DNA of 64,000 bases from Bacillus sp. AFS041924 (GCF_002577195.1 NZ_NULG01000007.1:1-64000); one strand, 5' to 3'. Counted from the stretch's first letter, positions 1 to 9,143 are shown. Translations and numbers: made by a program. Notes: a model not told the origin generated them from the letters alone.

Positions 1-30
1 TTGACAGGGATAAGACCAATAAAGATGGTC

Positions 31-283
31 TTAAATATTTATCCGATGAATATTCTTCCCATCATAACTAAACAACACAGACTTATTCTCAATATTCGTC
101 TCCAAATGAACCCCTCTACCCCACAACTGATGAATATATGGCATTACCTTCTCAACATACTTTACATCAAGTTCCATATTTTCATAGGAATGCTTCAAAT
201 AAAGCTCCCCATTTTTTAAATAATCTCCTTCTTGAACAACGATATAAGGGAATCCCCCATTTACTCGACTAACAACAAGTTGA
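31..283 (-). pseudogene. Duplicated 3' fragment of spoVR
   Basis: This stretch repeats the last 83 or so codons of the intact spoVR gene (1599-1851) with about 13 base differences over 253 bases, by my hand alignment. The stop is TAA at 31-33. The reading frame stays open and most changes are synonymous; I see one internal replacement (His to Asn) and a changed last triplet. Similarity stops abruptly at 283, and no 5' part of the gene or start codon follows, so it cannot make SpoVR. A weak copy of the spoVR terminator stem (AAGACCA/TGGTCTT, 14-30) lies just beyond it. It is most likely a partial duplication left by recombination. Confidence 0.85.
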
Positions 284-433
284 AGCTGGTGTGTGAAATT
301 ATTACAACAGAAAACAAAATTACAAATACTATTTGGACTAATACCATTTTTTTTTGTGGTTGGATACTATTTTTTTACTTAGTAGTTATTAATGCAACAG
401 CTGGTTTACTTACATAAGAACTGAGTAACAAAA

Positions 434-466
434 ATAAAAGGCATTTTCATGAGCAACGCCTTTTTC
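434..466 (-). terminator. Intrinsic terminator, probably bidirectional
   Basis: The stem AAAAGGC/GCCTTTT is followed by a T-rich tract on the minus strand. It lies just downstream of the minus-strand gene ending at 509. Confidence 0.6.
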
Positions 467-508
467 ACATATTATTATCCCTTAACAATAAGCATGTTAT
501 TTTAATTA

Positions 509-895
509 CTATCTAAAAAAAATTTCATATATATTCTTTATAATAGCTTTTAATAGCTCCATCTTCTCTTTTGAATCTATGACTTCAAATGGAACATATA
601 CTTCATGTTTTTTTAGGCGAAAATTTCTCATTTCTTTAATTTCAAAATTTAAAATTTGTTGAACTTCTTTTTGAACAGCCTTTCCCCAAGTAGAATCTGG
701 ATTACCTGGATCTACATGAAGAATTAAGCACTGGTAATTTTTATCTCCATATAGAGTCGCAAATTTTTTAGACGCTCCACTAAAGGAAATAGGTTTATAC
801 CCTAATGACAGGCTCTTTGCCGCCATTGTACATTTCATTGGACTTAAACTGTTTAAATATTTATGAAGTTCACCAAATACAATTAATTCACTCAT
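509..895 (-). CDS. Hypothetical protein, 128 aa
   Basis: I do not recognise the family. The ATG is preceded by GAAGGAG at a slightly long spacing, which supports the start. The protein is soluble, with no signal peptide or membrane segment. Its middle carries Gly/Ser/Lys-rich stretches (GYKPISFSGASKKF near residues 32-45) and a conserved-looking segment with HVDPGNPDSTWGK near 60-72. The C-terminal third is Lys/Glu-rich and likely helical. It stands alone between intergenic stretches, with a terminator at its 3' end, so it is probably a single-gene transcript. Function is unknown. Confidence 0.7.
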   Translation of the reverse strand: MSELIVFGELHKYLNSLSPMKCTMAAKSLSLGYKPISFSGASKKFATLYGDKNYQCLILHVDPGNPDSTWGKAVQKEVQQILNFEIKEMRNFRLKKHEVYVPFEVIDSKEKMELLKAIIKNIYEIFFR

Positions 896-1137
896 TCTTA
901 TTTTTCTCCTTCTAAACTATTATTTTTCAATTACTTTTTTATAAGAATAGGATTGTATAGTTTCCCTGTGATATCAAGCAAGCTTTGTTAACTCAACTAG
1001 TCGAGTAGAAGGGAGCCTTTCTACCACCTTACGATAAATTGTACTCCATCCCCTCACTAAATCTCAAAAAAGTGACCACAGGATGGCATTCTCGCTCTTC
1101 AACTAATGCACTGCTTTAGTTGAACTAGACTACAAGT
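896..1137. other. Intergenic region with short inverted repeats
   Basis: No gene is visible. It holds a palindrome around 994-1009 (ACTCAACTAGTCGAGT, nearly perfect) and a perfect 8-bp hairpin TCAACTAA/TTAGTTGA at about 1099-1123. Neither has a T-run, so they are not obvious terminators. Their role is unknown. Confidence 0.4.
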
Positions 1138-1407
1138 TTACAAAGTAAAATTCCCTTTAAATATCAATTTAAATCTTGGCTTAAAATCAATTTCTATTGT
1201 TTGCTGAGAATCTTCATTAATAACTGTTAAAAGTACACTTGAAAAACCTCTTTTATCTGCTGTAATCTCAAATTTCTCTACTCGCTTCAATTCTAAAAGC
1301 GATAACAATCTACCGAAATTTGGTTGAGTTACTTGTACTTTCACTTCTTGATTATAATAAAATGGCAAATCTTTCGTATTGAAATCGAATAGTTTAGGTA
1401 CACTCAA
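1138..1407 (-). CDS. Hypothetical small protein, 89 aa, TTG start
   Basis: An open frame of 89 codons starts at a TTG, with an in-frame TGA 13 codons upstream. No convincing Shine-Dalgarno sequence precedes the TTG, so the start, and perhaps the gene, is doubtful. The product is predicted soluble and beta-rich, with alternating hydrophobic and charged residues (for example IEIDFKPRFKLIF near the C-terminus). No known motif is recognised. It could be the remnant of a longer gene or a real small protein. It is flanked by spoVR and by the hairpin-bearing intergenic region. Confidence 0.45.
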   Translation of the reverse strand: MSVPKLFDFNTKDLPFYYNQEVKVQVTQPNFGRLLSLLELKRVEKFEITADKRGFSSVLLTVINEDSQQTIEIDFKPRFKLIFKGNFTL

Positions 1408-1574
1408 ACAGAGAAAGAAAATTGTTTTCTTCTGGGAAATCTCTCACTTATAATCCATACCTTTCAATACTATATTTTAACATTTATAATGCAACTTAAC
1501 TTCCATTATGTTGAATACGCATTAACAAAATTCTGATCAGATTTGTAGGTTAAAAGTAGAAAGTAATTCATACA

Positions 1575-1597
1575 AAAAAACCACCTAAAAAGGTGGT
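1575..1597 (-). terminator. spoVR intrinsic terminator
   Basis: Perfect stem ACCACCT/AGGTGGT with a TTTT loop, followed by seven T residues on the minus strand, directly after the spoVR stop. Confidence 0.85.
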
Positions 1598-1598
1598 C

Positions 1599-3020
1599 CT
1601 AAATATACTTCCGATGAATATTCTTCCCATCATAACTAAACAACACAGACTTATTCTCAATATTCGTCTCCAAATGAACCCCTCTACCCCACAACTGATG
1701 AATATACGGCATTACCTTTTCAACATACTTCACATCAAGTTCCATATGTTCATAGGAATGCTTCAAATAAAGCTCACCATTTTTTAAATAATCACCTTCT
1801 TGAACAACGATATATGGGAATCCTCCATTTACTCGACTAACTACAAGTTGATCTCGTACATTTTCCCACGCTTTATCAGTAACTTTATATTCCTTACCTT
1901 GTCGCTGGAATAAATACATATCTTCACGCATGACAAGATCTTTTGTTAAGTAGTTTCGAATAAATGAACTATCAGACTCTAACTCTCTTACTTCAAACAT
2001 TTTTTCTCGACCGCTGCCAGGTTTAACACCTAACTCACGCATTTCTTTTGTTGGATGATTGTAGCGTTCTTCTATGTCTTCAAACATACGTAATCCTAAG
2101 TAATATGGATTAATGCTTGTTTTCGATGGTTGAACAACACCTGCGTTTAGTTTTGCGTATTCGATTGCTTCGTTTGAGTCTAGGTTTAGTTCTCGCATGA
2201 TGCGGATGTGCCAGTAACTTGCCCAGCCTTCATTCATAATTTTCGTCTCAAGTTGTGGCCAGAAATATAGCATTTCCTCCCGTAACATTGTTAAAATGTC
2301 ACGTTGCCATTCTTCTAGTTCTCTAGAGTATTCTTCGATAAATAATAGGATATCTTTTTCTGGTTGAGGTGGGAATTGTTTACGTTTTATTGGGATAAGG
2401 TTTGAGTCATTTTTCTTTTCTTTACTTTGATCCATATTCCATAAGTCATCGTATGGTGTCACTCTTTTTTTCTCTTTTAGTGGAAAATCATTTTCTAAGT
2501 CATATGCCAGTTTTGGTCTCATTAATGATGGATCAATATGTTCTTGAATTGAGAGGACTGCATCTAGGAAATTTTCTACTTCTTGTTTTCCGTATATATG
2601 CTCATAGTGTTTAATTCGTTCAGCAGTGGCTGCCATACTTTCAACCATATCTCGCTTTGTATTTGAGAAACGAATGTTATTTTTAAAGAAGTCGCAATGG
2701 GCTAATACGTGTGCAACAATTAATTTATTTTGAACGAGTGAGTTTGTATCTAATAAAAATGCATAACATGGGTCTGAGTTAATTACTAACTCATAAATTT
2801 TACTTAGTCCTAAATCGTAATGAAGCTTCATCTTATAAAACTGTTTTCCGAAGCTCCAGTGGGAGAATCTTGTTGGCATACCGTAAGCGCCAAAAGTATA
2901 AATGATATCCGCTGGACAGATTTCATAGCGCATTGGGTAAAAATCTAGCCCAAATCCTCTCGCAATTTCTGTTATTTCATCAATCGCATATTCCAACGCT
3001 CTATAATCACTTGCCTTCAT
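1599..3020 (-). CDS. spoVR: SpoVR family stage V sporulation protein
   Basis: The 473-residue protein matches the length of B. subtilis SpoVR and carries family signatures: the N-terminal [12 protein letters not shown] and HWSFGKQF segments (about residues 29-90), [13 protein letters not shown] (about 125-137), and a Glu/Trp-rich central part with NEGWASYWH (about 264-272). In Bacillus, SpoVR is a sporulation gene product involved in cortex formation; its biochemical activity is not established. The ATG at 3018-3020 sits behind GGAGGAGAG; an in-frame GTG immediately upstream is less likely. The gene is monocistronic with its own terminator. The yhdB gene follows on the opposite strand, as near spoVR in B. 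subtilis. Its 3' end is duplicated at the window start. Confidence 0.95.
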   Translation of the reverse strand: MKASDYRALEYAIDEITEIARGFGLDFYPMRYEICPADIIYTFGAYGMPTRFSHWSFGKQFYKMKLHYDLGLSKIYELVINSDPCYAFLLDTNSLVQNKLIVAHVLAHCDFFKNNIRFSNTKRDMVESMAATAERIKHYEHIYGKQEVENFLDAVLSIQEHIDPSLMRPKLAYDLENDFPLKEKKRVTPYDDLWNMDQSKEKKNDSNLIPIKRKQFPPQPEKDILLFIEEYSRELEEWQRDILTMLREEMLYFWPQLETKIMNEGWASYWHIRIMRELNLDSNEAIEYAKLNAGVVQPSKTSINPYYLGLRMFEDIEERYNHPTKEMRELGVKPGSGREKMFEVRELESDSSFIRNYLTKDLVMREDMYLFQRQGKEYKVTDKAWENVRDQLVVSRVNGGFPYIVVQEGDYLKNGELYLKHSYEHMELDVKYVEKVMPYIHQLWGRGVHLETNIENKSVLFSYDGKNIHRKYI

Positions 3021-3139
3021 CACACTCTCCTCCTGTCTCTTCTTATATTATTCTATGAACTGACAATTGAATTAATGTAAAAATAGTCATATCTCTACTA
3101 TATTCATGTACCTAATTAGAAATTGTAAAAAACAAAAAA

Positions 3140-3165
3140 ACGTATGAAAAAATTCCATACGGTAG
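3140..3165 (-). terminator. Terminator-like hairpin
   Basis: CGTATG/CATACG stem with an A/T loop; on the minus strand it is followed by seven T residues. Upstream of it on that strand (about 3180-3315) there is only a Lys-rich open frame of about 46 codons with no ribosome binding site, so the transcript it ends is unknown. Confidence 0.5.
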
Positions 3166-3346
3166 TTAATTTTATTTTTTTAAAACGTTTGATATAACTT
3201 CTTTTTTTATTTTTTGATAACTAATCCTAAATGGTTTTTTAAATTTGTATTTTAGAGTCCATAATTCCCCTATTTTTTGAATCAATATATTTAATGTTAT
3301 TGTCTCTAGTTTTTATAAAAGTATACTTAAAGGTCGATGAAAGTAA

Positions 3347-3406
3347 TGCAAATAAATATCATAAATCGCAATTAATTTTCTGAAATCGCAATTAAACTTC
3401 ACTCAA
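3347..3406. repeat. 20-bp tandem repeat, about three units
   Basis: Units start at 3347 (degenerate), 3367 and 3387, the last two beginning CGCAATTAA. The unit and the 20-bp spacing are the same as in the five-unit array at 10161-10260. The surrounding 3021-3678 region is otherwise very AT-rich, with no supported gene. Confidence 0.75.
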
Positions 3407-3678
3407 TGCCTTAAAAAAATCCAGAAACCAATAAAACTATGCTCATATCATATTTTTTTTATTCCATTAAACGGAAACAACGTCATTTCATTAATAACTT
3501 GACCTAATTCAATTAAAATTCCTACTTTTCCTACACTTCCTACTTTCCCACTAACATCTACCCTTGCTATTCATCCTTTTTTTACCTAGCCTTTACTTCT
3601 AGCCTTTGTCAAATTCTCTCATGGCTAATAAATTCTTTTCGCCATAAACTAAGTGTACCCTCTAAAAGGAGGTTCACA

Positions 3679-3939
3679 ATGCAAGCACAATCCGACTATG
3701 ATTTAGCATTGTATTACACTTATTGTTGTCAATGGGATAAGCTTCTCGTGTTAATGGTAAATACGAAAGACGAACTTTTTTCAAAGCGTATTGAACATTT
3801 TCTTCATGCCTTTAAATACGAGAGGGACTTAGCGATCATTGATGAAAAATTAAAAGGTATGTTCCAGCATATTGAGCATGCTACAAGAGAAGAAAGTGCT
3901 GAGGAACAATCTTTCATATCATCATTTGAGCATCTTTAA
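3679..3939 (+). CDS. yhdB: YhdB-like small protein
   Basis: The 86-residue protein begins with the pattern DYDLALYYTYCCQWDKLL, then SKRIEHFLHAF, which I recognise as the YhdB family of Bacillus, encoded close to spoVR in B. subtilis. Function is unknown. It is predicted soluble and helical, with an acidic Glu-rich tail. The ATG follows AAAAGGAGGTTCACA, an ideal ribosome binding site. It forms a single-gene unit ending in a strong terminator shared with the convergent pgcA. The symbol rests on remembered sequence resemblance plus synteny. Confidence 0.75.
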   Translation: MQAQSDYDLALYYTYCCQWDKLLVLMVNTKDELFSKRIEHFLHAFKYERDLAIIDEKLKGMFQHIEHATREESAEEQSFISSFEHL

Positions 3940-3946
3940 ATAAACG

Positions 3947-3976
3947 AAAAGAGCGACTAAATAGTCGCTCTTTTAT
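3947..3976 (+). terminator. Bidirectional terminator between yhdB and pgcA
   Basis: A 13-bp perfect stem, AAAAGAGCGACTA/TAGTCGCTCTTTT, with T-runs on both strands between two convergent genes. Confidence 0.85.
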
Positions 3977-5701
3977 TTAGACTAATACTTCAATTTTTTC
4001 CATAAATGCTTGTTGTAAACTGTCCAATTTTTGGATGCTATTTTCACGAGATTGCCCTACGATCCCAAAATAGAATTTAATTTTTGGTTCAGTTCCAGAC
4101 GGACGTAAGCATACCCATGAACCATCTTCAAGATGATACTTTAATACATTAGATTTAGGTAGAAGTATTTGTTCTTTTTCTCCAGTTTCTAATGTCGTTT
4201 TTTCTTGAAGCTTATAGTCTTCAACTGTAATCACTTTTAGACCATTAATATCAGTCGGTGGATTTTGACGGTAATTTGTTAAAATCGATTGGATTTTTTC
4301 TGTACCTTCAATACCTTTTAATGTTAATGATTTTAATCCTTCTAGGTAAAAACCATATTGCTCGTAAAGGCTATTTAGGCCTTCATATAAAGTCATACCT
4401 TTTATTTTATAGTAAGTAGCAATTTCTGCAGCAAGTACTGTTGCTTGGATTGCATCTTTATCACGAACAAACGGTTTGATTAAATAACCATAGCTTTCTT
4501 CATAACCGAATAAGAAAGAGTATTCATTTGTTTGCTCAAATTCTTTAATTTTTTCACCGATAAACTTAAAGCCAGTAAGTGTATCTATCGTTTTAACACC
4601 AAATTTAGAAGCAATCACTTGACCGAATTCAGAAGTAACGATTGTTTTAAGTAATAGCGCATTTGATGGAACATCTTGTTGGCTTAATAAATAATGAAGC
4701 ATTAATGCTCCTGTTTGATTACCTGTTAGGACTACGTATTCGCCATTTTCATTTTTTGTAGCGATTCCTAATCGATCAGCATCTGGATCAGTTGCAATTA
4801 ATACATCTGCATCAATTTCTTTCCCGTAACGAATTGCATATTCAAATGCAGCATGCTCTTCAGGGTTCGGTGATTTTACAGTTGTAAAATTCGAGTCTGC
4901 GATAGCTTGTTCTTCAACAATTGTTACATTTTCAAAGCCAACAGCATTTAATGATAATTTTGCAGGAATTAATGCTGTACCATGTAATGGTGTAAAGACG
5001 ATTTTTAAATCTTTACCATGCTCTTGGACTAATTCATTGTTAACAACAACAGTTTTTAATTGCTCTACATATAATTTGTCCATTTCTTCATCTAATCTAT
5101 GTATTAAGCCTTTTTCAACTAATTCTTTTTCTGAAGATACTTCAATTTCTAATTCATTTTCAAATGAATTAACATACTCAATTACTTGATCAGCAGCAGC
5201 TGGAGGTAATTGACTGCCGTCATCACCGTAAACTTTAAATCCATTATATTCAGGTGGATTATGACTTGCCGTAATAACAATTCCACCGAAGCAGTTCAGC
5301 TCGCGTACAGCAAATGATAATTCTGGTGTTGGACGTAATTCATTGAATACATATGCTTTAATTCCGTGTGTTGCTAACGTTTTTGCTGCTTCCATCGCAA
5401 ACTCAGGGCTTTTATGACGTGAATCGAAAGCAATTGCAACTCCACGGTTCTTTGCTTCTTCTCCAAAGCTTTCAATATATTTTGCAAAACCAGCAGATGC
5501 TTTACGAATTGTATAGATGTTCATACGATTCGTTCCAGGTCCGATTTCTCCGCGCATACCACCAGTTCCGAATTCTAAATTTTGATAGAAACTTTCCTTA
5601 AGTATAAGCTGATTATTCTCAAGTTTAATTAATTGTACTTTTAATTCTTGATCTAATGTCGGTGATTGAACCCATTTTTCATATGTTGTTTTCCAATTCA
5701 T
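3977..5701 (-). CDS. pgcA: Alpha-phosphoglucomutase
   Basis: PgcA interconverts glucose 1-phosphate and glucose 6-phosphate in the cytosol, feeding UDP-glucose for lipid anchors and teichoic acids. The 574-residue protein is close to the B. subtilis length. It shows [13 protein letters not shown] (residues 44-56), the catalytic phosphoserine loop [13 protein letters not shown] with Ser146, the metal-binding loop DPDADRLG (about 304-311), the sugar-binding GYEESYGYL (about 400-408) and the C-terminal [12 protein letters not shown] phosphate-binding loop. The start ATG follows a GGAGGAG-type site. The neighbourhood (yhdB, spoVR, and glpD further along) resembles that of B. subtilis pgcA (yhxB). 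All expected catalytic loops are present. Confidence 0.95.
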   Translation of the reverse strand: MNWKTTYEKWVQSPTLDQELKVQLIKLENNQLILKESFYQNLEFGTGGMRGEIGPGTNRMNIYTIRKASAGFAKYIESFGEEAKNRGVAIAFDSRHKSPEFAMEAAKTLATHGIKAYVFNELRPTPELSFAVRELNCFGGIVITASHNPPEYNGFKVYGDDGSQLPPAAADQVIEYVNSFENELEIEVSSEKELVEKGLIHRLDEEMDKLYVEQLKTVVVNNELVQEHGKDLKIVFTPLHGTALIPAKLSLNAVGFENVTIVEEQAIADSNFTTVKSPNPEEHAAFEYAIRYGKEIDADVLIATDPDADRLGIATKNENGEYVVLTGNQTGALMLHYLLSQQDVPSNALLLKTIVTSEFGQVIASKFGVKTIDTLTGFKFIGEKIKEFEQTNEYSFLFGYEESYGYLIKPFVRDKDAIQATVLAAEIATYYKIKGMTLYEGLNSLYEQYGFYLEGLKSLTLKGIEGTEKIQSILTNYRQNPPTDINGLKVITVEDYKLQEKTTLETGEKEQILLPKSNVLKYHLEDGSWVCLRPSGTEPKIKFYFGIVGQSRENSIQKLDSLQQAFMEKIEVLV

Positions 5702-5874
5702 ATTTGTTCTCCTCCTATACTTAATCAGAGTTTGATTCGATAAAAGTCATCCAAACTCCTTCTATCTTGATAAAAGTTTACAATATTCTCACAAAAAATT
5801 CTACATTGGTACTATTTTAAATCTGAATGAGATTGCAAAGTATGTGGAAAATAACATTAAAGGAGGGCGAGTTC

Positions 5875-6087
5875 ATGCCAGAAATTAGATGTAGTGTTGC
5901 AAATTGTAATTTTTGGGGGCAAGGAAACTTTTGCCAAGCAGACTCAATTCTTGTTCAAACTGAAGCATATGAATACTCAAATGACTTTGATTTAACGATT
6001 CAAAATGCAGTATTAGATGGTCAAATAACGACTTCCGCTGTACATAGTGGTGAAACATGCTGTCACACATTTCGACCTAAATATTGA
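5875..6087 (+). CDS. DUF1540 domain protein
   Basis: A 70-residue protein starting at the ATG behind AAAGGAGGGCGAGTTC; an upstream in-frame ATG at 5827 lacks a ribosome binding site. The pattern C-x3-NCxFWGQGNFCQA at residues 6-20 is the DUF1540 signature, a small Cys-rich domain common in spore-forming Firmicutes and suspected to bind metal. A Cys pair and a His (ETCCHTF) near the C-terminus could complete the site. It is monocistronic with a strong terminator. The function of the domain is not known. Confidence 0.88.
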   Translation: MPEIRCSVANCNFWGQGNFCQADSILVQTEAYEYSNDFDLTIQNAVLDGQITTSAVHSGETCCHTFRPKY

Positions 6088-6110
6088 AAAACAAAGTCCA
6101 AAAATTTGAT

Positions 6111-6172
6111 TTCAGACTGATTGCGAGCACTTGGCGAGCAGTCTGAAGGTGCCATTTGCATGGCACCTTTTT
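6111..6172 (+). terminator. Double hairpin with terminator
   Basis: A first stem, TTCAGACTG/CAGTCTGAA (6111-6147), abuts a second, AGGTGCCA/TGGCACCT, followed by TTTTT (6147-6172). The second is a typical intrinsic terminator for the DUF1540 gene and may also serve the convergent SDR gene. Confidence 0.8.
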
Positions 6173-6178
6173 AATTTC

Positions 6179-7045
6179 CTATCCGTTTACAATAACTCCA
6201 CCATTAACATGAATCATTTGTCCTGTAATAAAGGAAGCTTCATTACTTGCTAAGTATAGATATGCAGGTGCGAGCTCAACTGGTTGTCCAGCTCGTTTCA
6301 TCGGAGTTGTGCTTCCAAACTTCGCTACCTCTTGTTCATCAAAGCTTGCTGGTATTAGTGGCGTCCAAATTGGCCCAGGTGCTACACCATTAACTCGAAT
6401 TCCCTTTTGAGCAAGATTTGTTGAAAGTGAACGAGTAAATGTCACAATCGCTCCTTTCGTCGCAGAGTAATCCAATAATTGATCATGTCCTTTATAAGCA
6501 GTTATTGAAGCTGTATTTATAATTGAATCACCTTGCTTCATATGTGGAAGGCATGCTTTTGATAAAAAGAACATTGAAAATATATTTGTTTCAAATGTTC
6601 GTCTTAATTGCTCCTCTGTAATATCTTCTAAATTCTTTTGTGGATACTGAACAGCAGCATTGTTCACCAAAATGTTGATTTTTCCAAAGGTTTGAATTGC
6701 GTTTTGAACGATTTGTTTACAAACTGCCTCAGTTCGAAGATCACATCTCATTATTTCACAATTTCCACCGAGATCAGTTATGAATTTTTTTGTGTCTTGT
6801 GCATCAACATCCTCATCAAAATATGGGATAAAAACTGATGCCCCTTCTTTCGCAAAAAGTATGGCAACTGCTCTACCGATACCACTATCTCCACCAGTAA
6901 TAATGGCAACTTTTTCCTTTAATTTACCACTTGCTACATAATTTGGATCTTCTGATATCGGTATTGGTGTCATTTCCTTTTCGATACCAGGTTGCTTATT
7001 TTGATGCTGCGGAATAAATTTAGTTGGAAATTGGTTTTGAGTCAT
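6179..7045 (-). CDS. SDR family NAD(P)-dependent oxidoreductase (YhdF-like)
   Basis: A 288-residue short-chain dehydrogenase of the long-N-tail group typified by B. subtilis YhdF. It shows the cofactor motif TGGDSGIGRA (about residues 50-59), NNAA (about 129-132), the catalytic Ser in NTAS, and YSATK (Tyr and Lys of the triad, about 192-196), then the VAPGPIWTPLIP and GGVIVNG tail. Members reduce sugar or aldehyde carbonyls with NAD(P)H; the substrate here is unknown. The start follows AAAGGAGG. It is transcribed alone, divergently from the purine permease gene. The synteny (spoVR, yhdB, yhdF) also occurs in B. subtilis. Confidence 0.9.
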   Translation of the reverse strand: MTQNQFPTKFIPQHQNKQPGIEKEMTPIPISEDPNYVASGKLKEKVAIITGGDSGIGRAVAILFAKEGASVFIPYFDEDVDAQDTKKFITDLGGNCEIMRCDLRTEAVCKQIVQNAIQTFGKINILVNNAAVQYPQKNLEDITEEQLRRTFETNIFSMFFLSKACLPHMKQGDSIINTASITAYKGHDQLLDYSATKGAIVTFTRSLSTNLAQKGIRVNGVAPGPIWTPLIPASFDEQEVAKFGSTTPMKRAGQPVELAPAYLYLASNEASFITGQMIHVNGGVIVNG

Positions 7046-7156
7046 TTATTTCATCCTCCTTTTAAATAATTCAAGATTTAGCATACCCAAATCGTACTTT
7101 TTGGAATACTAATCGTAATTGAATTCCTTAAAAGACGTTAATCTTTTAAAAAAGTA

Positions 7157-7185
7157 TTGCACTTTCGCCATATAACGAATATTAT
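7157..7185 (+). promoter_or_regulatory. SigA-type promoter of the purine permease gene
   Basis: TTGCAC, a 17-bp spacer and TATTAT, about 45 bases upstream of the permease start. This is a good vegetative promoter. Confidence 0.75.
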
Positions 7186-7211
7186 TAATAACTGTTGAGT
7201 ATAACATTCGT
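7175..7211 (+). promoter_or_regulatory. Candidate PurR box pair
   Basis: ACGAATATTA (7175-7184) and TAACATTCGT (7202-7211) are inverted arms. The spacing between the CGAA and TTCG cores is 27 bases, nearly that of the B. subtilis pur operon PurBoxes as I remember them. It overlaps the -10 element of the promoter, so PurR binding should repress. Confidence 0.65.
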
Positions 7212-7234
7212 ATTTTCTAACAAGGAGAACTATT

Positions 7235-8536
7235 ATGTTTAAATTAAAAGAGGCTAACACTTCAATTAAAACAGAAATTGTAGCTGGTTTCACAACTTTT
7301 TTAACAATGGCTTATATAATAATTGTTAACCCTATCATATTATCTGCAGCTGGTGTTCCATTTGACCAAGCATTTACTGCAACAATTATAGCAACACTAG
7401 TCGGTACATTATTTATGGCATTGTTCGGAAATTATCCAATTGCCATCGCTCCCGGAATGGGAATGAATGCATATTTTGCTTATTCAGTTGTTTCAGAAGC
7501 ACATGGTATTTCTTATCAATTAGCTTTCTCAGCTGTATTCATTACAGGTATTTTATTCGTCATTCTATCTTTAACTAAATTCAGAACTCATTTGATAGAA
7601 GCAATTCCAAATACACTAAAACATGCAATAAGTGTTGGAATTGGTTTATTTATCGCTTTTATAGGTTTACGTCTTTCAGGTATTATCGTTGCTAACAAAG
7701 ATAATCTTGTAGGTCTGGGGGATCTTCATTCTCCAGGAGTTGTTCTTACTTTAATAGGAATTGCAATTACTGTTATTTTATTTGCCTTAAATGTAAATGG
7801 AGCGTTATTCTTCGGAATGGTCTCAACAGCAATCATCGCAGGTGTTGCAGGAAAATTACACATTAAAGGTAGCATATTTTCTTTACCAAAATTACCTGAA
7901 CATATCATTATTGCTAATCCGATTACTGCTGCTTCGGACGTTATCCAATATGGACTATATTCGGTTGTCTTTTCATTCTTATTAGTTACTATTTTTGATA
8001 CTACTGGTACCTTCTTAGGTGTTGCATCACAAGCAGGCTTGTTAAATAAAAATGACGAGAAACGAACAGGACGTGCAATGTTATCTGATTCACTTGGTAC
8101 TACAATCGGTGCAATGTTTGGTACTTCACCTACGACTGCTTATATCGAATCTTCTGCAGGTGTTGCAGCTGGTGGTAGAACAGGCTTAACAGCTCTTGTT
8201 GTCGCATTACTTTTCGTTTTCGCAGCATTCTTTAGCCCACTTGTTAATTCAATTTCTGGTGTAGCAGCTATTACATCACCATCATTAATCATAGTTGGTT
8301 GCTTAATGATGGGCAGCGTACGTCATATTGAGTGGGACAACTTTGAAGAGGCATTCCCAGCATTTTTAGTCATTATCACAATGCCACTTACTTCAAGTAT
8401 TGCTACAGGTATTGCTCTTGGATTTATTACGTATCCACTTTTAAAAGTAGTTAAAGGGAAAGCAAAAAATGTTAAACCAGTTATTTATATATTTGGAATT
8501 TTATTCTTAATTCAATTGGTTTTCTTCCCACATTAA
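7235..8536 (+). CDS. NCS2/AzgA family hypoxanthine/guanine permease
   Basis: A 433-residue polytopic membrane protein of the AzgA branch of the nucleobase:cation symporters, which import hypoxanthine and guanine (adenine in some members). It begins FKLKEANTSIKTEIVAGFTTFLTMAYIIIVNP in type, then APGMGMNAYFAY (about residues 72-83), the DTTGTFLGVA motif (about 253-262) and GTSPTTAYIESSAGVAAGGRTG (about 290-311), all diagnostic. About 12-14 membrane segments are expected. The ATG follows CAAGGAGAAC. A likely PurR box pair overlaps its promoter, in line with PurR control of pbuO and pbuG in B. subtilis. No purine riboswitch is visible. PbuG versus PbuO cannot be decided here. Confidence 0.92.
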   Translation: MFKLKEANTSIKTEIVAGFTTFLTMAYIIIVNPIILSAAGVPFDQAFTATIIATLVGTLFMALFGNYPIAIAPGMGMNAYFAYSVVSEAHGISYQLAFSAVFITGILFVILSLTKFRTHLIEAIPNTLKHAISVGIGLFIAFIGLRLSGIIVANKDNLVGLGDLHSPGVVLTLIGIAITVILFALNVNGALFFGMVSTAIIAGVAGKLHIKGSIFSLPKLPEHIIIANPITAASDVIQYGLYSVVFSFLLVTIFDTTGTFLGVASQAGLLNKNDEKRTGRAMLSDSLGTTIGAMFGTSPTTAYIESSAGVAAGGRTGLTALVVALLFVFAAFFSPLVNSISGVAAITSPSLIIVGCLMMGSVRHIEWDNFEEAFPAFLVIITMPLTSSIATGIALGFITYPLLKVVKGKAKNVKPVIYIFGILFLIQLVFFPH

Positions 8537-8548
8537 TATTGAATAATT

Positions 8549-8590
8549 CAAAGCACATTGTCTTTTATAGATTAATGTGCTTTTTTTATT
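8549..8590 (+). terminator. Permease gene terminator
   Basis: AAAGCACATT/AATGTGCTTT stem followed by a long T-run. Confidence 0.85.
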
Positions 8591-8672
8591 TTTTATTTAG
8601 GTACTAGCCTTTCCTCGATGGGACATCTATGCATACTTTGTTTATGTAGATTATTCAAGGAGGTGTTCTACG

Positions 8673-8957
8673 ATGTGGAACAACCAAGATCAAGTCAACA
8701 TGAACTCAAGTAGATGTAGACGTAATGACTGTGACTGTGACAATTGCAGAAATAGACGTTGCGATTGTGATGATTGCCATCGTGATCATTGTGACTGTCA
8801 TATCCATGATTGTCACTGCCGTTGCAGATGCTGCTGCTTTAGAAGAAAAAGTAACTGTAGCTGTATGAATCCGTGTTTAGGTGTCGATATGGTAATGTTT
8901 GAAATGATGATGAAAAACATGATGAACAATAATAACAAAAATAATAATAAAGATTAA
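8673..8957 (+). CDS. Cys/Asp/Arg-rich small protein, 94 aa
   Basis: The protein has 18 cysteines, mostly as DC, CDC, HC and RC pairs in residues 15-68, with several His and many Asp and Arg, then a Met/Asn-rich tail (residues 71-94) ending in Asn/Lys repeats. The ATG sits behind a perfect AAGGAGGTG site, so it is surely translated. There is no signal peptide. Such composition is seen in spore coat or exosporium proteins cross-linked by disulfides and in metal-binding proteins; neither can be proved. It stands alone between a terminator and a gene-free stretch (8958-9143). I know of no named family. Confidence 0.8.
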   Translation: MWNNQDQVNMNSSRCRRNDCDCDNCRNRRCDCDDCHRDHCDCHIHDCHCRCRCCCFRRKSNCSCMNPCLGVDMVMFEMMMKNMMNNNNKNNNKD

Positions 8958-8980
8958 TCTATCTTCTCCCTCCCCCAATC

Positions 8981-9007
8981 AAAAAAAGACCTGAACAATA
9001 ACAGGTC
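8981..9007 (-). terminator. Intrinsic terminator of the patatin-like gene
   Basis: GACCTG/CAGGTC stem followed on the minus strand by seven T residues. The same stem is repeated at 9144-9172. Confidence 0.7.
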
Positions 9008-9143
9008 AATCAAACTGTTGACAAACGCTCGCTTTCTTTTAGTGTTTTACTTTCCTTAATTTATCATTTAATAAATTATGCCAAATTTCATTCTTTGAAA
9101 ACAAGCGTTTTCAATCAGTCTGAGTATTTTTTCAACATATTTA

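Noticed and set aside
232-417. Plus-strand 61-codon frame with a hydrophobic C-terminal half
   Set aside because: It starts inside the antisense of the spoVR fragment, has no ribosome binding site, and half of it is fixed by the duplicated sequence. Probably chance.
3180-3315. Minus-strand Lys-rich frame of about 46 codons upstream of a terminator-like hairpin
   Set aside because: No ATG/GTG, no ribosome binding site, composition expected of AT-rich DNA. Not called a gene.
7045-7234. Purine riboswitch in front of the purine permease
   Set aside because: The conserved loop sequences of the purine aptamer are missing. The inverted CGAA arms fit a PurR operator instead.
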